The notes below the pieces were generated by a model. That model saw nothing but the letters and a program-made list of their open reading frames with translations, made no database searches and was not told the DNA's origin. A stretch of 64,000 bases of DNA, taken from positions 1,311,069 through 1,375,068 of the forward strand of contig NZ_MPOH02000015.1 in the NCBI RefSeq assembly GCF_001896135.2, written 5' to 3'. The DNA comes from Streptomyces phaeoluteigriseus. Lineage in GTDB: Bacteria; Actinomycetota; Actinomycetes; Streptomycetales; Streptomycetaceae. Within the stretch, counting starts at the first letter, position 1. Each line of letters starts with the position of its first letter. The position numbers and the translations under genes were made by a program. Shown here piece by piece: positions 26,407 to 34,480 of the stretch.

Positions 26407-26424
26407 ACCAGTTCTCGTTAAAGT
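26407..26424 (+). repeat. Left attachment site candidate (attL) within a KstR-like operator
   Basis: ACCAGTTCTCGTTAAAGT matches 39646-39663 in 17 of 18 positions, same orientation. The pair brackets the integrative element, with the integrase 3' end 78 bp inside. The arms AACTG-ATAC-CAGTT overlap this site and resemble the palindrome at 49655. Confidence 0.7.
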
Positions 26425-26501
26425 AGTCCACGGAGAAGACGAAAATGCCCCTGACCAGCGGTTTCCCGATGATCAGGGGCGGGGCCGGAAGCCGTGGGCC
26501 G

Positions 26502-27749
26502 TCAGGGGGCCGTCGGGGCCTGGTGGGCCGTGCGGTACATCGCGTCGACGGCGTTCCGCGTACGCGTCTCACTGCTCGGCATGAGGTGGGTGTAGGTGCG
26601 GAGCGTGAACCCGGCGTCGGCGTGACCGAGGTAGGCACTCAGGGCCTTGATGCTCTCCCCCGCGTCGAGGAGCACCGAGGCGTAGAAGTGCCGCAGCGCG
26701 TGCATGCCGTCTTCACGGGCTTCCTTGTACCTCTCCCCCGGCCCAGGCTTCGGGATTACTCCCGCCGCGGCGAGCGCTGGCTTCCAGGCGTGCGTGTTGA
26801 AGGCGTTGCGCCAGACCGCTCCGCCCTCAGCACCCGTGAAGTACAAGAGCCTGGTCACCGGCTCTCCGTCGGGGCGCATCCAGGGCAGCGTGACTTCGGC
26901 CGGCGGGAAGGCCGTCATGTGCTCGGCGAGCGCGAAGGCGACCGAGTCCGGCAGCGGCACGTCACGGAGCTTGCCGTTCTTCGGCGGAGCGAATACGAGC
27001 TTCCGTTCCACGATCTTGACCTGCTGGGTGACGTGCAGGAGACCGGACAGCGGATCCACCTCGTCGACGGCCAGCCCGAAGATCTCGCCTTGCCGAAGTC
27101 CGCACCCGGCTCCGACGTCAACCATGGCGCGGAACCACTCAGGCAGCCCCCGCCGAACGGAGAACACACGGTCTGCGGACCACGGCGCGACTCGACCAGG
27201 GGCGGGCTTCGGGCGCCGGACCGAGCGCACACCGCAGGGATTCCGCGCCAGGCGGCCGTCATCGACTGCGGCAGCGAGTACCGCCGACACGTTCCCGAAG
27301 ATCACGCGACGCGACGATTCAGCGCTTCCCGCATCCTCCAGCCCGCGTATCCATACCCGGATGTCGGACGGCTGGAGCGAGGAGAGGGGACGACTTCCGA
27401 GGTACGGGAAGGCATGGAGCCGAAGGCGGCGCTCTGTGTTCTCCCGAGTCGTCGGGTCGGTTGTCTGCCCGGCCAACCACTCGGTGGCGTACTGCTGGAA
27501 GGTGACCTTTCCGGCCTCCGGGTCGAAGTACTGGCCACGCGACATGTCGGCCTCGATCCGCGCGAGCCACTGGTCGGCGAGCCGCTTCTTTCCGTCAGGG
27601 AAACTCTTGGACTTTTCTGTCCCGTCAGGACCGATGTAGCGGGCGCGGTAGCGCATGCCGGTGCCATGACGGTCTGTCTTGGCCTTGACCGTCATGCCGT
27701 CCGGGGTGGCCTTTGTCTTGTACCAGCGGTCTTGCACGTGGCCGGGCAT
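26502..27749 (-). CDS. int: Tyrosine recombinase/integrase of the AICE
   Basis: The 415-residue protein has an N-terminal AP2-like arm-binding part and SAM-like core-binding domain, then the catalytic domain. Catalytic residues are visible: Arg219 in GCGLRQGE, His350 and Arg353 in HALRHFYAS, His376 in YLGHAD and the nucleophile Tyr386 in RTYTHLM. It integrates and, with Xis, excises the element. ATG 27749 is used because it overlaps the xis stop (TGATG); longer frames upstream have no support. Its 3' end faces attL, as in pSAM2. Confidence 0.93.
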   Translation of the reverse strand: MPGHVQDRWYKTKATPDGMTVKAKTDRHGTGMRYRARYIGPDGTEKSKSFPDGKKRLADQWLARIEADMSRGQYFDPEAGKVTFQQYATEWLAGQTTDPTTRENTERRLRLHAFPYLGSRPLSSLQPSDIRVWIRGLEDAGSAESSRRVIFGNVSAVLAAAVDDGRLARNPCGVRSVRRPKPAPGRVAPWSADRVFSVRRGLPEWFRAMVDVGAGCGLRQGEIFGLAVDEVDPLSGLLHVTQQVKIVERKLVFAPPKNGKLRDVPLPDSVAFALAEHMTAFPPAEVTLPWMRPDGEPVTRLLYFTGAEGGAVWRNAFNTHAWKPALAAAGVIPKPGPGERYKEAREDGMHALRHFYASVLLDAGESIKALSAYLGHADAGFTLRTYTHLMPSSETRTRNAVDAMYRTAHQAPTAP

Positions 27750-27946
27750 CAGGCGGCTACCTCGGTCAGACCGTCGACCCACTGGCGGAGCCGGACGGGG
27801 TCGTAGCGGAGATGCCGGCCGACGCGGAAGGCCGGAGGGCCTGTGCGCTTCCGCCGCCACTGGTACAGCGTCTCGACCGGGACGCCGAGCAGCTCGGCGA
27901 CGTCGGCCGGAGTCAGGAACCGCTCCGGAAGTGTGCGGACGGTCAT
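27749..27946 (-). CDS. xis: Excisionase, helix-turn-helix
   Basis: The 65-residue protein has a MerR-like winged helix: LTPADVAELLGVPVETLYQWRRKRTGPPAFRVGRHLRYD. This is the usual AICE Xis, a DNA-bending protein that directs the integrase to excision. Its ATG overlaps the Rep stop (ATGA), and its stop overlaps int, so rep-xis-int are coupled. Confidence 0.9.
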   Translation of the reverse strand: MTVRTLPERFLTPADVAELLGVPVETLYQWRRKRTGPPAFRVGRHLRYDPVRLRQWVDGLTEVAA

Positions 27947-29319
27947 GCGGCGGCTCCTTCCAGGGCCAGGTCTTGCAAGGCTTCGCGGGCGGTTTCGCGG
28001 TTGAGTTGGAGGCCGCGGGCGATGGTGGCGGCCAAGACGGATTCGCCGGGGGTGTGGCCGTGGCCCGCGTACTGCCAGTCGGTGAGAACCAGGACGGTGT
28101 CCGGCTCCTGGTCCTCGAGGCCGAGGGCGGCGTGCTCCTGGGCGGCGCGGTAGTCGGCGCGGGCCTGGCGCAGGGCGCCGAGCGTGGTGGAGTAGCGGCG
28201 GGACTTGGAGGAGAAGTGGCCGCGGAAGCCGAGCATGTGCGCCCAGGCCCACAGGCGCCGGTCCGGGTAGATCGGGTCGAGCAGCTTGCAGGCTTCGATC
28301 AGGCGGCGGGTGTGGTCGGGGACGCCGTGGCGTTCGAGTTCGGAGAGTTCGCCGATGCGGCGGTCGAGGGTGCCGGTGTTCTCGGCGGCTTTGGTGGCGT
28401 ACTTGGCGACGTAGGAGGCGACGGCCTGTTCGGTGATGTCGGAACCGTCCCCGAAGGCCTTGACCGGTCGGACGTCTAGCTGTCGGCCCCAGCGGAAGGT
28501 CCGGGCCGGTTGGTCGGCAGCGGCCGGGACGGAGACCGAGGTGTAGGAGTGTGCGGCGGCGGCCCGGATGGCGTCGCTGAGGAGGTCGACCGTGGCCCAG
28601 GTCGGCGGCGGGGTGCCGGGGCCGTCCGGTCCGTCGATACGGATCACAGCATGGAAGTGCAGCGCGCCGCGCTTTTGGAACTCGGCGACCTTGCCGTACG
28701 ACAGTCGGGCACGCTCCTTCAACTCCCGCTGAGAAAGGCCGGCGCGGGCGGCAACTTCCCGGCGGAGCCGGTTGGTGAAGCGCTGCCAGAGCTGTCCGGC
28801 GTGATTGTTGAACAGCACCGCGCCCGCGTAGTCGTACGTGTCCGGGTCGAGGGCGGTGCCGAGGGCGGGGTCGTCGGGGGTGTGGCGGGTGCCGCAGCGG
28901 CAGACGCCTCGGTCGGGCCGGTTGTGGACGCGGCCGAACGAGGGGGCGGTGAGCGTGGCGAAGACGCGGGGGTGGTCGCGGACGGTGGCGGGGATGTCGC
29001 GTCGGTCGTCCCCGGCGAGCCCGGCCCGGATGAGGTGGTAGGTGTCGCCCGCGTAGGTCCAGGCGCAGGACGGGCAGCGGGAAGCCCGGCGATTGCCGCA
29101 GGCGAGGCGGAGTCGTCCGCCCGGTTCGCCCTCGGTGGAGTAGTGGTGCAGGGTCTCGCCGGTCGTTTTGTCCTTGTGCAGGACCCAGCCGGTCAGGTGG
29201 ATCGGGTCGGCGCAGCCGCCGGTACGGCGGATCTGCTCGTGCCAGCGGTCGTAGTCAGAGGCCGAAGCCACCCTCAGCAGGTCGCCGAGGGTGGCACGGT
29301 CGAGCAGCTGCTCAGGCAC
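27943..29319 (-). CDS. repSA: Replication initiator, RepSA family
   Basis: The 458-residue protein fits actinomycete rolling-circle initiators. Visible features: a Cys-rich part (ACGNRRASRCPSCAWTYAGD, then CRCGTRH), the HUH-type metal motif in RGALHFHAVIRIDG and a likely nicking Tyr in VASYVAKYATKAAE. It starts replication of the excised element at an internal origin. GTG 29319 overlaps the end of the upstream small gene by 8 bp. No longer start is needed for the conserved region. Confidence 0.88.
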   Translation of the reverse strand: MPEQLLDRATLGDLLRVASASDYDRWHEQIRRTGGCADPIHLTGWVLHKDKTTGETLHHYSTEGEPGGRLRLACGNRRASRCPSCAWTYAGDTYHLIRAGLAGDDRRDIPATVRDHPRVFATLTAPSFGRVHNRPDRGVCRCGTRHTPDDPALGTALDPDTYDYAGAVLFNNHAGQLWQRFTNRLRREVAARAGLSQRELKERARLSYGKVAEFQKRGALHFHAVIRIDGPDGPGTPPPTWATVDLLSDAIRAAAAHSYTSVSVPAAADQPARTFRWGRQLDVRPVKAFGDGSDITEQAVASYVAKYATKAAENTGTLDRRIGELSELERHGVPDHTRRLIEACKLLDPIYPDRRLWAWAHMLGFRGHFSSKSRRYSTTLGALRQARADYRAAQEHAALGLEDQEPDTVLVLTDWQYAGHGHTPGESVLAATIARGLQLNRETAREALQDLALEGAAA

Positions 29320-29497
29320 GCGCGCCCTCCGGGGAGCGGCGGACGGTGCCGGTCCCGGTGCCCTGGCAGGCCGGGCAGTGCGCGGTGATGGTGCGCAGGC
29401 GGCCACGGTGGTCACGGCCGCCGAGGGTGACGGCGACGGAGGCGAAGCCGTCGCAGGCCGGGCAGATCCTCGGCGGGGGCGGGGTGTGGTGGGCCAT
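29312..29497 (-). CDS. Small zinc-knuckle-like protein of the AICE
   Basis: The 61-residue protein contains two CPAC motifs (RICPACDGF and AHCPACQGTGTG), 27 residues apart, forming a likely single zinc site of the DnaJ-like CxxC type. Such small proteins sit before rep in many AICEs; the function is unknown. It overlaps rep by 8 bp. A hairpin with a conserved core lies upstream at 29533-29579. Confidence 0.75.
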   Translation of the reverse strand: MAHHTPPPPRICPACDGFASVAVTLGGRDHRGRLRTITAHCPACQGTGTGTVRRSPEGARA

Positions 29498-29532
29498 GAT
29501 GGTGGTTCCTTTCGATTGCGGTTGGAAGGAAC

Positions 29533-29579
29533 GGCCCCGGGTGGCGGCGTGCTTGGCGGCTTGTGCGCCACCCGGTGCC
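29533..29579 (-). ncRNA. Conserved-core hairpin after the GGDEF gene
   Basis: Arms at 29533-29546 and 29566-29579 pair at 13 of 14 positions. A 25-base core (29543-29567) is identical to 30188-30212, while the outer stem sequence differs between the two copies. It begins four bases after the GGDEF stop codon. It may act as terminator, processing site or structured RNA. Confidence 0.55.
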
Positions 29580-29582
29580 CTT

Positions 29583-30134
29583 TCAGCGAGTGGTGCGGGA
29601 GCCCCGGCGGGTGCGGCCCTTGGTCGCGTACATGGCCGTGTCGGCGGCGGCGAGTGCGTCCGTGAGGAGCGGCACCGTTAGCTCCGCGACGGGGCAGACG
29701 CCGACCGAGGCGGCCAGCGGGAGGAACGTCCCTGCGTAGGACAGCGGCCGATGCAGTGCCGCGGTGAGCGCGTCGACGTCGGCGGCGGCCAGGTCCCTGA
29801 TCACGGCGACGAATTCGTCCCCGCCCAGGCGGCCAGCGGTGCCGTTGTGTCCACACCAGCCGCGCAGTCGGTCGGCGGTGGCGACGAGGGCGGCGTCCCC
29901 GGCGGCGTGGCCGTGGGTGTCGTTCAGGTTTTTGAAGTGGTCGAGGTCGACCAGGAGCACGGCGGCGTTCGGGTGCCGGCGGATGAGGTGTTCGGCGCGG
30001 GCGGTCCATCCGGCGCGGGTGTGCAGGCCGGTGAGCGGGTCGCGGCGGGCGCAGGCGAGACGGCGGGTGAGGATGCCGCCGTGCACGGCCCAGCCGAGTA
30101 ACGGCACGATGCTCGCGGCTATGTGCAGGTCCAT
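29583..30134 (-). CDS. GGDEF-domain protein on the AICE
   Basis: The 183-residue protein has a hydrophobic N terminus (ASIVPLLGWAVHGGI) followed by a complete GGDEF domain: RDPLTGLHTRAGW, VLLVDLDHFKNLNDTHGHAAGD, and GRLGGDEFVAV with GGDEF at about 104-108. Metal and substrate residues look intact, so it may make cyclic di-GMP. No RxxD inhibitory site is seen ahead of GGDEF. There is no partner EAL domain nearby. In Streptomyces cyclic di-GMP holds cells in vegetative growth, so the element might influence host development; that is inference. Both flanks carry the conserved-core hairpins. Confidence 0.85.
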   Translation of the reverse strand: MDLHIAASIVPLLGWAVHGGILTRRLACARRDPLTGLHTRAGWTARAEHLIRRHPNAAVLLVDLDHFKNLNDTHGHAAGDAALVATADRLRGWCGHNGTAGRLGGDEFVAVIRDLAAADVDALTAALHRPLSYAGTFLPLAASVGVCPVAELTVPLLTDALAAADTAMYATKGRTRRGSRTTR

Positions 30135-30174
30135 GGCGTTGTCCCTTGGCGATGGCGGTTGGTGTGGCGGAACC

Positions 30175-30227
30175 CGGTTCCAGGAGCGGCGGCGTGCTTG
30201 GCGGCTTGTGCGTCGCCCCTGGGACCG
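30175..30227 (-). ncRNA. Conserved-core hairpin after the SpdB-like gene
   Basis: Arms at 30175-30188 and 30214-30227 pair at 12 of 14 positions plus one wobble. The core at 30188-30212 is the same 25 bases as in the other copy. It starts two bases after the stop of the gene ending at 30229. Confidence 0.55.
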
Positions 30228-30228
30228 T

Positions 30229-30531
30229 TCAGCGGCGCTTGGCGTCGGTGTTGGCCAGAGAGCGGATCACCACGGCGCAGACCGCGACGGACGCCCCGGT
30301 GACAGCGACGGCCAGGAGCATCGAGACGAGGACGGCGCCGACGACCAGGACCACGGCCGTACCGCCGCCGACGAGGGCGAGGACTGCGCCGGGGGTGAGC
30401 TGCACGGTGGGACGCGAAGGAGCCGGGGCGGGCGTGGGGTGGTGCTGGACCACGGTGGTCGGCTCGACGACAGCGGGCGGGGTGATGAGCCCGGTCGGGG
30501 TGGGCATGGTGGGGATCTTGGGGCGGAGCAT
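30229..30531 (-). CDS. SpdB-like membrane protein
   Basis: The 100-residue protein has a Pro/Thr-rich N terminus (MLRPKIPTMPTPTG) and two adjacent hydrophobic spans (VLALVGGGTAVVLVVGAVLV; LLAVAVTGASVAVCAVVI). This is the layout of AICE spread proteins that help the element pass between neighbouring hyphal compartments. ATG 30531 follows a GGAGAA-type site. The frame can be opened further upstream but only into arginine-rich non-protein-like sequence. Confidence 0.75.
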   Translation of the reverse strand: MLRPKIPTMPTPTGLITPPAVVEPTTVVQHHPTPAPAPSRPTVQLTPGAVLALVGGGTAVVLVVGAVLVSMLLAVAVTGASVAVCAVVIRSLANTDAKRR

Positions 30532-30554
30532 GGCGGTTCTCCCTTCGGTGCGGG

Positions 30555-30713
30555 CTACTTGGTGAGGGCGGTGTCGATGGCGGGGGCGAGGACGCTGTCG
30601 GCGAGGAGGTAGCCGCCGAGGAGGAGGACGGCGACGAGCCACCAGGGCGGGCGGAGGAACTTGACGCCGAGGTAGCCGACGGCGGCGAGGGCGAACCAGA
30701 GGGGGACCTGCAT
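30555..30713 (-). CDS. Small membrane peptide of the AICE (52 aa)
   Basis: The ORF begins MQVPLWFALAAVGYLGVKF and continues with PPWWLVAVLLLGGYLLADSVL. Two hydrophobic stretches suggest one or two membrane spans. It fits the small spread genes between the SpdA-like and SpdB-like genes. No family is recognised. GAGACACCGCC precedes the ATG. Confidence 0.65.
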   Translation of the reverse strand: MQVPLWFALAAVGYLGVKFLRPPWWLVAVLLLGGYLLADSVLAPAIDTALTK

Positions 30714-30724
30714 GGCGGTGTCTC

Positions 30725-30916
30725 CTAGCGGATGCGGCAGCGGTGGGTGCGGGCGGCGAGCTGGGCGGCGGTCTGGCTGGAGTAGTCGGCGGACCAGCCG
30801 CAGCGATCGGCGGTGCAGACGGCGGCGTGCACGGTCCGGCCGTTGCGGTCGCGGTGGGTGCCGATCTGCACGGGGCCGATCCGCATCACGGAGTGGAAGT
30901 TGTCGCGGGCGGGCAT
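30725..30916 (-). CDS. Mobile element transfer protein, SpdA-like
   Basis: The 63-residue protein contains HSVMRIGPVQIGTHRDRNGRTVHAAVC, then CGWSADYSSQTAAQLAARTHRC. This pattern, with Cys/His spaced as a small zinc-finger, is typical of the mobile element transfer proteins of Streptomyces AICEs. It probably assists transfer or spread. A ribosome site (AGGAGA) lies upstream. It sits between the DUF2637-like gene and the small membrane peptide. Confidence 0.8.
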   Translation of the reverse strand: MPARDNFHSVMRIGPVQIGTHRDRNGRTVHAAVCTADRCGWSADYSSQTAAQLAARTHRCRIR

Positions 30917-30938
30917 GGCGGATGGTTCTCCTTCCTGG

Positions 30939-31607
30939 TCAGGCGAGCTGGGCTGCGATGGCGTCGGCGAGGTGGGGCGGGACGCCGAGGCGGGCGCGCA
31001 GGGTGTCGGTGTCGATCGGGGCTCCGGTGCGGTCGCGATAGTCGGCGGCGACCTTGCGGGCGTGGTCGATGAGGACGGCGGGAACCGCGGGCGCCGGGTC
31101 GGCGGGCGGAAGCGTCGGCGGTTCCTCCACCGGGGCCGGGGCGGGCTCCGGGTCTGGCACGGGTTCGGGGTCCGGTTCGCGGTCGTCCGCGGGGTCGGGT
31201 TCTGGGGTCGGGGCGGGTGCCGGCGGAGTCGGTGTGCGGTGGTCGGCGGAGTGGGCGAGGAGGGTGCCGCCGAGGAAGGCGAGGGCGGGCCATCCGGCGA
31301 TGCCGAGGCGGAGCAGGGCGGGCGGGTCGGCCAGGTCGAGGAATCCGGCGGTGGCGACGTTGGCGCCGAGCGAGGCGAACAGGGCGATGAGGAACCAGCA
31401 CCAGGCCAGCCGCGACGGGCCCTCGCTTCGGAGTCGTCGCCAGGCAGCGACCAGGAGCAGATCGACACTGACCGGGTAGGCCCAGGCCTTCCAGCCGTCC
31501 TGTCCCGCTGCGGCGGCCAGGTCGTGCAGGTGGGCGAAGGACAGGGCACCGGCGATGACGGCCTGGACCAGGACGGCGTCGACACGCAGACCGTGACGGA
31601 CGGCCAT
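30939..31607 (-). CDS. DUF2637-like multi-span membrane protein (SpdB type)
   Basis: The 222-residue protein has four hydrophobic spans in its first 115 residues (VQAVIAGALSFAHLHDLA; PVSVDLLLVAAW; WCWFLIALFASLGANVATAGFL; WPALAFLGGTLLAH), a Pro/Glu/Asp-rich linker of about 45 residues and a small helical C-terminal domain with a probable helix-turn-helix (DTDTLRARLGVPPHLADAI). This is the DUF2637 architecture common in AICEs and plasmids. Its start overlaps the stop of the preceding small gene by one base. Confidence 0.8.
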   Translation of the reverse strand: MAVRHGLRVDAVLVQAVIAGALSFAHLHDLAAAAGQDGWKAWAYPVSVDLLLVAAWRRLRSEGPSRLAWCWFLIALFASLGANVATAGFLDLADPPALLRLGIAGWPALAFLGGTLLAHSADHRTPTPPAPAPTPEPDPADDREPDPEPVPDPEPAPAPVEEPPTLPPADPAPAVPAVLIDHARKVAADYRDRTGAPIDTDTLRARLGVPPHLADAIAAQLA

Positions 31608-31765
31608 CAGGACTCCTCGCCGGTCGGCGGCTCGGGGAGCGAGGCGGCCAGAGAGGGGCTGACGGCGTCGACGAAGTCGAGGTCGGCGCCGGTGGTGTCG
31701 GCGTAGAGGGCGAGTTGGCCCAGGAGCAGGACGGTGCGGGCGAAGTCCTCGCAGTCGGGGCACAT
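31607..31765 (-). CDS. Small acidic protein of the AICE (52 aa)
   Basis: The ORF begins MCPDCEDFARTVLLLGQLALY and ends PEPPTGEES. A CxxC pair at the N terminus hints at metal binding. It overlaps the DUF2637-like gene by one base (TGATG) and lies downstream of the transfer gene in the same operon. No family is recognised. Confidence 0.65.
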   Translation of the reverse strand: MCPDCEDFARTVLLLGQLALYADTTGADLDFVDAVSPSLAASLPEPPTGEES

Positions 31766-31849
31766 GACGCGAGTTCTCCCTTCATCGGGCGTGGCGGGGG
31801 TAGGGACCTGGCGCGAAGGGCGGTCGCGCCGACCATGGAGCGGGGGAAG

Positions 31850-33205
31850 TCAGACCGTGACGGGAGCCGTCTTGGACAGCGGCACGGGGGCCTCAGCGGA
31901 GCTGGTCAGCTCGGGCCGGAACGGTGCCAGCTCGGGCAGGTCCGGGACGAGGTGAGCATGCCGGTTGCAGGTGTTCACAGCTTGGCGGAGTGAGGTGTGC
32001 GGGGCGCGGATGCGGTGCCAGCCGCCGGTGGAGTCTCCGGCGACGGCGAGGCCGCGCAGTTCGGCGGGGATCTGGATGGCGGCGAGGACGGCGTCCGGGG
32101 AGATGTCGCCGAAGGCCATGTTGGCGGAGGTCTCGTCGTTGACGCGGTGGGCGGTACGGCCGGTGAGCTGGGCGCGGAGCATGGTGATGCCCTTGCCGAG
32201 TTCGGAGCCGAAGCGCTGTCCGCAGATTTCCAGGTAGATGCCGGCCGCGCGGCCGAGCTGGGCGAGGCGGACCAGCGCGGTGATGATCCGGTCCCGGCGC
32301 TTCTCCTCCTCCTTGCTGGCGAACAGAGCGAGTTCGGCGACCTCGTCGACCAGGACCACGACCGGCACGGGTCGCAGGTGGTCGGGCAGGTCCCAGATGT
32401 CGGCGGCTATCTCGGCGTCCGGGACGGCGGAGGTGATGCGCTGCTCGGCGCGGATGAGCTGGTAGACCCCTTCCATGCGGGACACGAGCGCGTCGAGGAG
32501 ATCGGCGGCGGTGTCGGGGTTGTCGGCGAGCGCGGAGAACCGGCGAGCCAGCGGGAACAGCTCGACCCCCTGTTTGCAGTCGATGCCGACCAGGGCGACG
32601 TCCATCGGGGCGAGCCCGGCTACGAGGTTGCGCTGGTAGACGGACTTGCCCGACTCGGTGGCGCCGAGGGTGAGGGCGTGCGGAATGGCACGGTAGTCGC
32701 GGTAGTGGACCGATCCGTCCTCGCGCAGGGCGACCGGGACGCGCATCGGGCGGGTGTCGAGTTTCGCGGGCATCTGCACCCGCTTGAGGACGTCGTAGCC
32801 GGTCATCCGCACTTCCACGACTCCCGAGCGCACCTCACGTGAGGTGACGCCGTACATGGAGAAGGAGTGGCGGAGCCGGTCCGAGGCGGCGGCGACGTCG
32901 AAGGCGTCCTGTCCGGGGCGCAGTCCCAGACGCAGGACCAGGCCGGTCCGGGTCGGGTGAAAGCGCAGCATGCGCGGCGGGCGGGACTCCGGCATGGGCC
33001 GGTTGGTGACCCGCGCCAGGGCCAGGCGCCAGCGCGACGGCGGGACCGTCAGACCGCAGGCGTCCATGACGGAGGCGTAACGGACCAGGACCCGCAGCAC
33101 CGCGAAGGTGACCCCGAAGGTCAGCCAGTACCAGGCGGGGCGCCGCCACCGCAGGAGACCTGCGGCGGCGACGACCAGCACAAGAGCGACCGTGAAGCCG
33201 GTCAT
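31850..33205 (-). CDS. traSA: FtsK/SpoIIIE-type DNA translocase (TraSA-like)
   Basis: The 451-residue protein has two N-terminal membrane spans (FTVALVLVVAAAGLL; WYWLTFGVTFAVLRVL), then the motor domain. Walker A is GATESGKS (181-188), Walker B VVVLVDEVAEL, and GRTAHRVNDETSANMAF is the FtsK-like C-terminal ATPase part. It moves double-stranded element DNA into the recipient during mating. It lies 2 bp after the SCO3933-type gene, both controlled from the divergent operator region at 33656-33706. Confidence 0.9.
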   Translation of the reverse strand: MTGFTVALVLVVAAAGLLRWRRPAWYWLTFGVTFAVLRVLVRYASVMDACGLTVPPSRWRLALARVTNRPMPESRPPRMLRFHPTRTGLVLRLGLRPGQDAFDVAAASDRLRHSFSMYGVTSREVRSGVVEVRMTGYDVLKRVQMPAKLDTRPMRVPVALREDGSVHYRDYRAIPHALTLGATESGKSVYQRNLVAGLAPMDVALVGIDCKQGVELFPLARRFSALADNPDTAADLLDALVSRMEGVYQLIRAEQRITSAVPDAEIAADIWDLPDHLRPVPVVVLVDEVAELALFASKEEEKRRDRIITALVRLAQLGRAAGIYLEICGQRFGSELGKGITMLRAQLTGRTAHRVNDETSANMAFGDISPDAVLAAIQIPAELRGLAVAGDSTGGWHRIRAPHTSLRQAVNTCNRHAHLVPDLPELAPFRPELTSSAEAPVPLSKTAPVTV

Positions 33206-33207
33206 GA

Positions 33208-33564
33208 TCAGGCCGCCTTCGGCCCTGCGGCGGCGTTGGCGAGCGAGGTGACCGCGACCGCGCGGAACGCGATTCCGTGCCGCTTCTGGCCGTTGAAGTC
33301 GTTCTCCCACGGCCGGGCGATCAGGCCCGTGAGCGCGACCGGAGTGCCCATGGCCAGCTCACCGGAGATGCCCGGCTCCGGGACGGCGATGGACAGGATC
33401 TCCACCTCGTCGTTCGCCGCGAACATCACGTCCACGGTCATCATCTTCGCGCCGGTCTCGGTGTCCAGTGCGATCTCGCCGGTACGGCGGTCCTTCACCT
33501 TGGGCTGCGGGGTCTTGGCGACCATCACGGTCGCGGCGGATGTGTCCACGGGGAACTGACGCAT
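33208..33564 (-). CDS. SCO3933-family/SpdD-like regulatory protein of the AICE
   Basis: The 118-residue protein begins MRQFPVDTSAATVMVAKTPQPKVKDRRTGEIA. Its beta-rich sequence (MTVDVMFAANDEVEILSIAVPEP) resembles an OB-like fold. AICEs regularly carry such a gene just ahead of the translocase gene. It is the first gene of the transfer operon and lies 156 bp from the divergent XRE regulator. Molecular function is not established. Confidence 0.75.
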   Translation of the reverse strand: MRQFPVDTSAATVMVAKTPQPKVKDRRTGEIALDTETGAKMMTVDVMFAANDEVEILSIAVPEPGISGELAMGTPVALTGLIARPWENDFNGQKRHGIAFRAVAVTSLANAAAGPKAA

Positions 33565-33655
33565 CGTCTTGTCTCCTGCTGTAGTGGGCTCTTGGCCGAC
33601 TCCCGTCGGTGAGATCAGGAGACCGCGAGAAGGGGTGGACGCATCACGGCCCGTA

Positions 33656-33706
33656 TGGACGTTTGGGGACGTCTGAGTTATCGTCAAAACGTCCCTGAGA
33701 CGTCCC
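33656..33706. promoter_or_regulatory. Operator array: four GGGACGTYT half-sites
   Basis: TGGACGTTT (33656) and GGGACGTCT (33666) face AAACGTCCC (33687) and AGACGTCCC (33698). The inner pair is a perfect 9-bp inverted repeat and the outer pair matches at 8 of 9. The array covers the divergent promoters of the transfer operon and the XRE regulator and is probably the binding site of that regulator. Confidence 0.65.
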
Positions 33707-33720
33707 AGGAGAGGGCAGTC

Positions 33721-34452
33721 ATGGCGAACGAGCGTCTGCGCGCGGCGATTTCGGCGAAGGGCGAGACCATCCAGTCCGTTGCCGAGCACGTGGGAGTCGA
33801 CCCCAAGAGCGTCGAGCGCTGGATCACCACGAACCGGACTCCGCACCGGGGCCACCGCTGGAAGGCCGCGAGCTTCCTGGGGGTCGACGAGGTCTACGTC
33901 TGGCCGTCAGTCGAGAAGCACGCCGAGATGGCGAGCGCGTCGGAACTGATCACGTACTACCCGCACCGCGGTGCCGTTCCTGCCTCGCTGTGGTCTTCCC
34001 TCATAGAGAAGGCGACGGACCAGGTCGACATCCTGGTGTACGCGGGTCTCTTCCTCTTCGACAGTCACCCGGACCTGCCGGACCAGTTGGCCGAGAAGGC
34101 CAAGGCCGGCGCCCAGGTCCGCATCCTGCTGGGCGACCCAGAATCCGCGGCAGTGCGCCAGCGAGGTGAGGAAGAGGGCATCGGCGACGATCTGGCGGCG
34201 CGAGCGCGGATCACTCGCCGGTACTTGCAGCCCGCGATGTCGACGCCCGGTGTCGAGATCCGGCTGCATGACACGATCCTCTACAACTCGATCTACCGGT
34301 TCGACGACGACGTGTTGGTGAACCCCCACGTGCTGGGAGCTCCCGCAGGGCAGAACCCGGTGATGCACTTCAAGTACCTGCCGGGAGCGCGGACGTTCCG
34401 GCACTACATGCGAAGCTTCGACTACGCATGGGACCAGGGCCGGAAGGCATAA
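33721..34452 (+). CDS. XRE-type regulator with C-terminal DUF5919/PLD-like domain
   Basis: The 243-residue protein has an N-terminal helix-turn-helix (AISAKGETIQSVAEHVGVDPKSVERWITTNRTPH). The rest (about residues 75-240) resembles the DUF5919 domain, which recalls a phospholipase-D-like fold: DILVYAGLFLFDSHPDL, GAQVRILLGDPES and HFKYLPGARTFRHYM. I see no HxK catalytic pair in standard order, so enzymatic activity is doubtful. It may play the part of pSAM2 Pra/KorSA, controlling replication and transfer. AGGAGAGGGC precedes the ATG. It lies 28 bp before the Nudix gene. Confidence 0.8.
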   Translation: MANERLRAAISAKGETIQSVAEHVGVDPKSVERWITTNRTPHRGHRWKAASFLGVDEVYVWPSVEKHAEMASASELITYYPHRGAVPASLWSSLIEKATDQVDILVYAGLFLFDSHPDLPDQLAEKAKAGAQVRILLGDPESAAVRQRGEEEGIGDDLAARARITRRYLQPAMSTPGVEIRLHDTILYNSIYRFDDDVLVNPHVLGAPAGQNPVMHFKYLPGARTFRHYMRSFDYAWDQGRKA

Positions 34453-34480
34453 CGGGGTCCCGGCGTGCGACGCTGAACAC

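Noticed and set aside
26322..26501. A tRNA gene or fragment as attachment site of the AICE
   Set aside because: No cloverleaf or tRNA 3' end is visible at either junction; the direct repeats lie in operator-like sequence.
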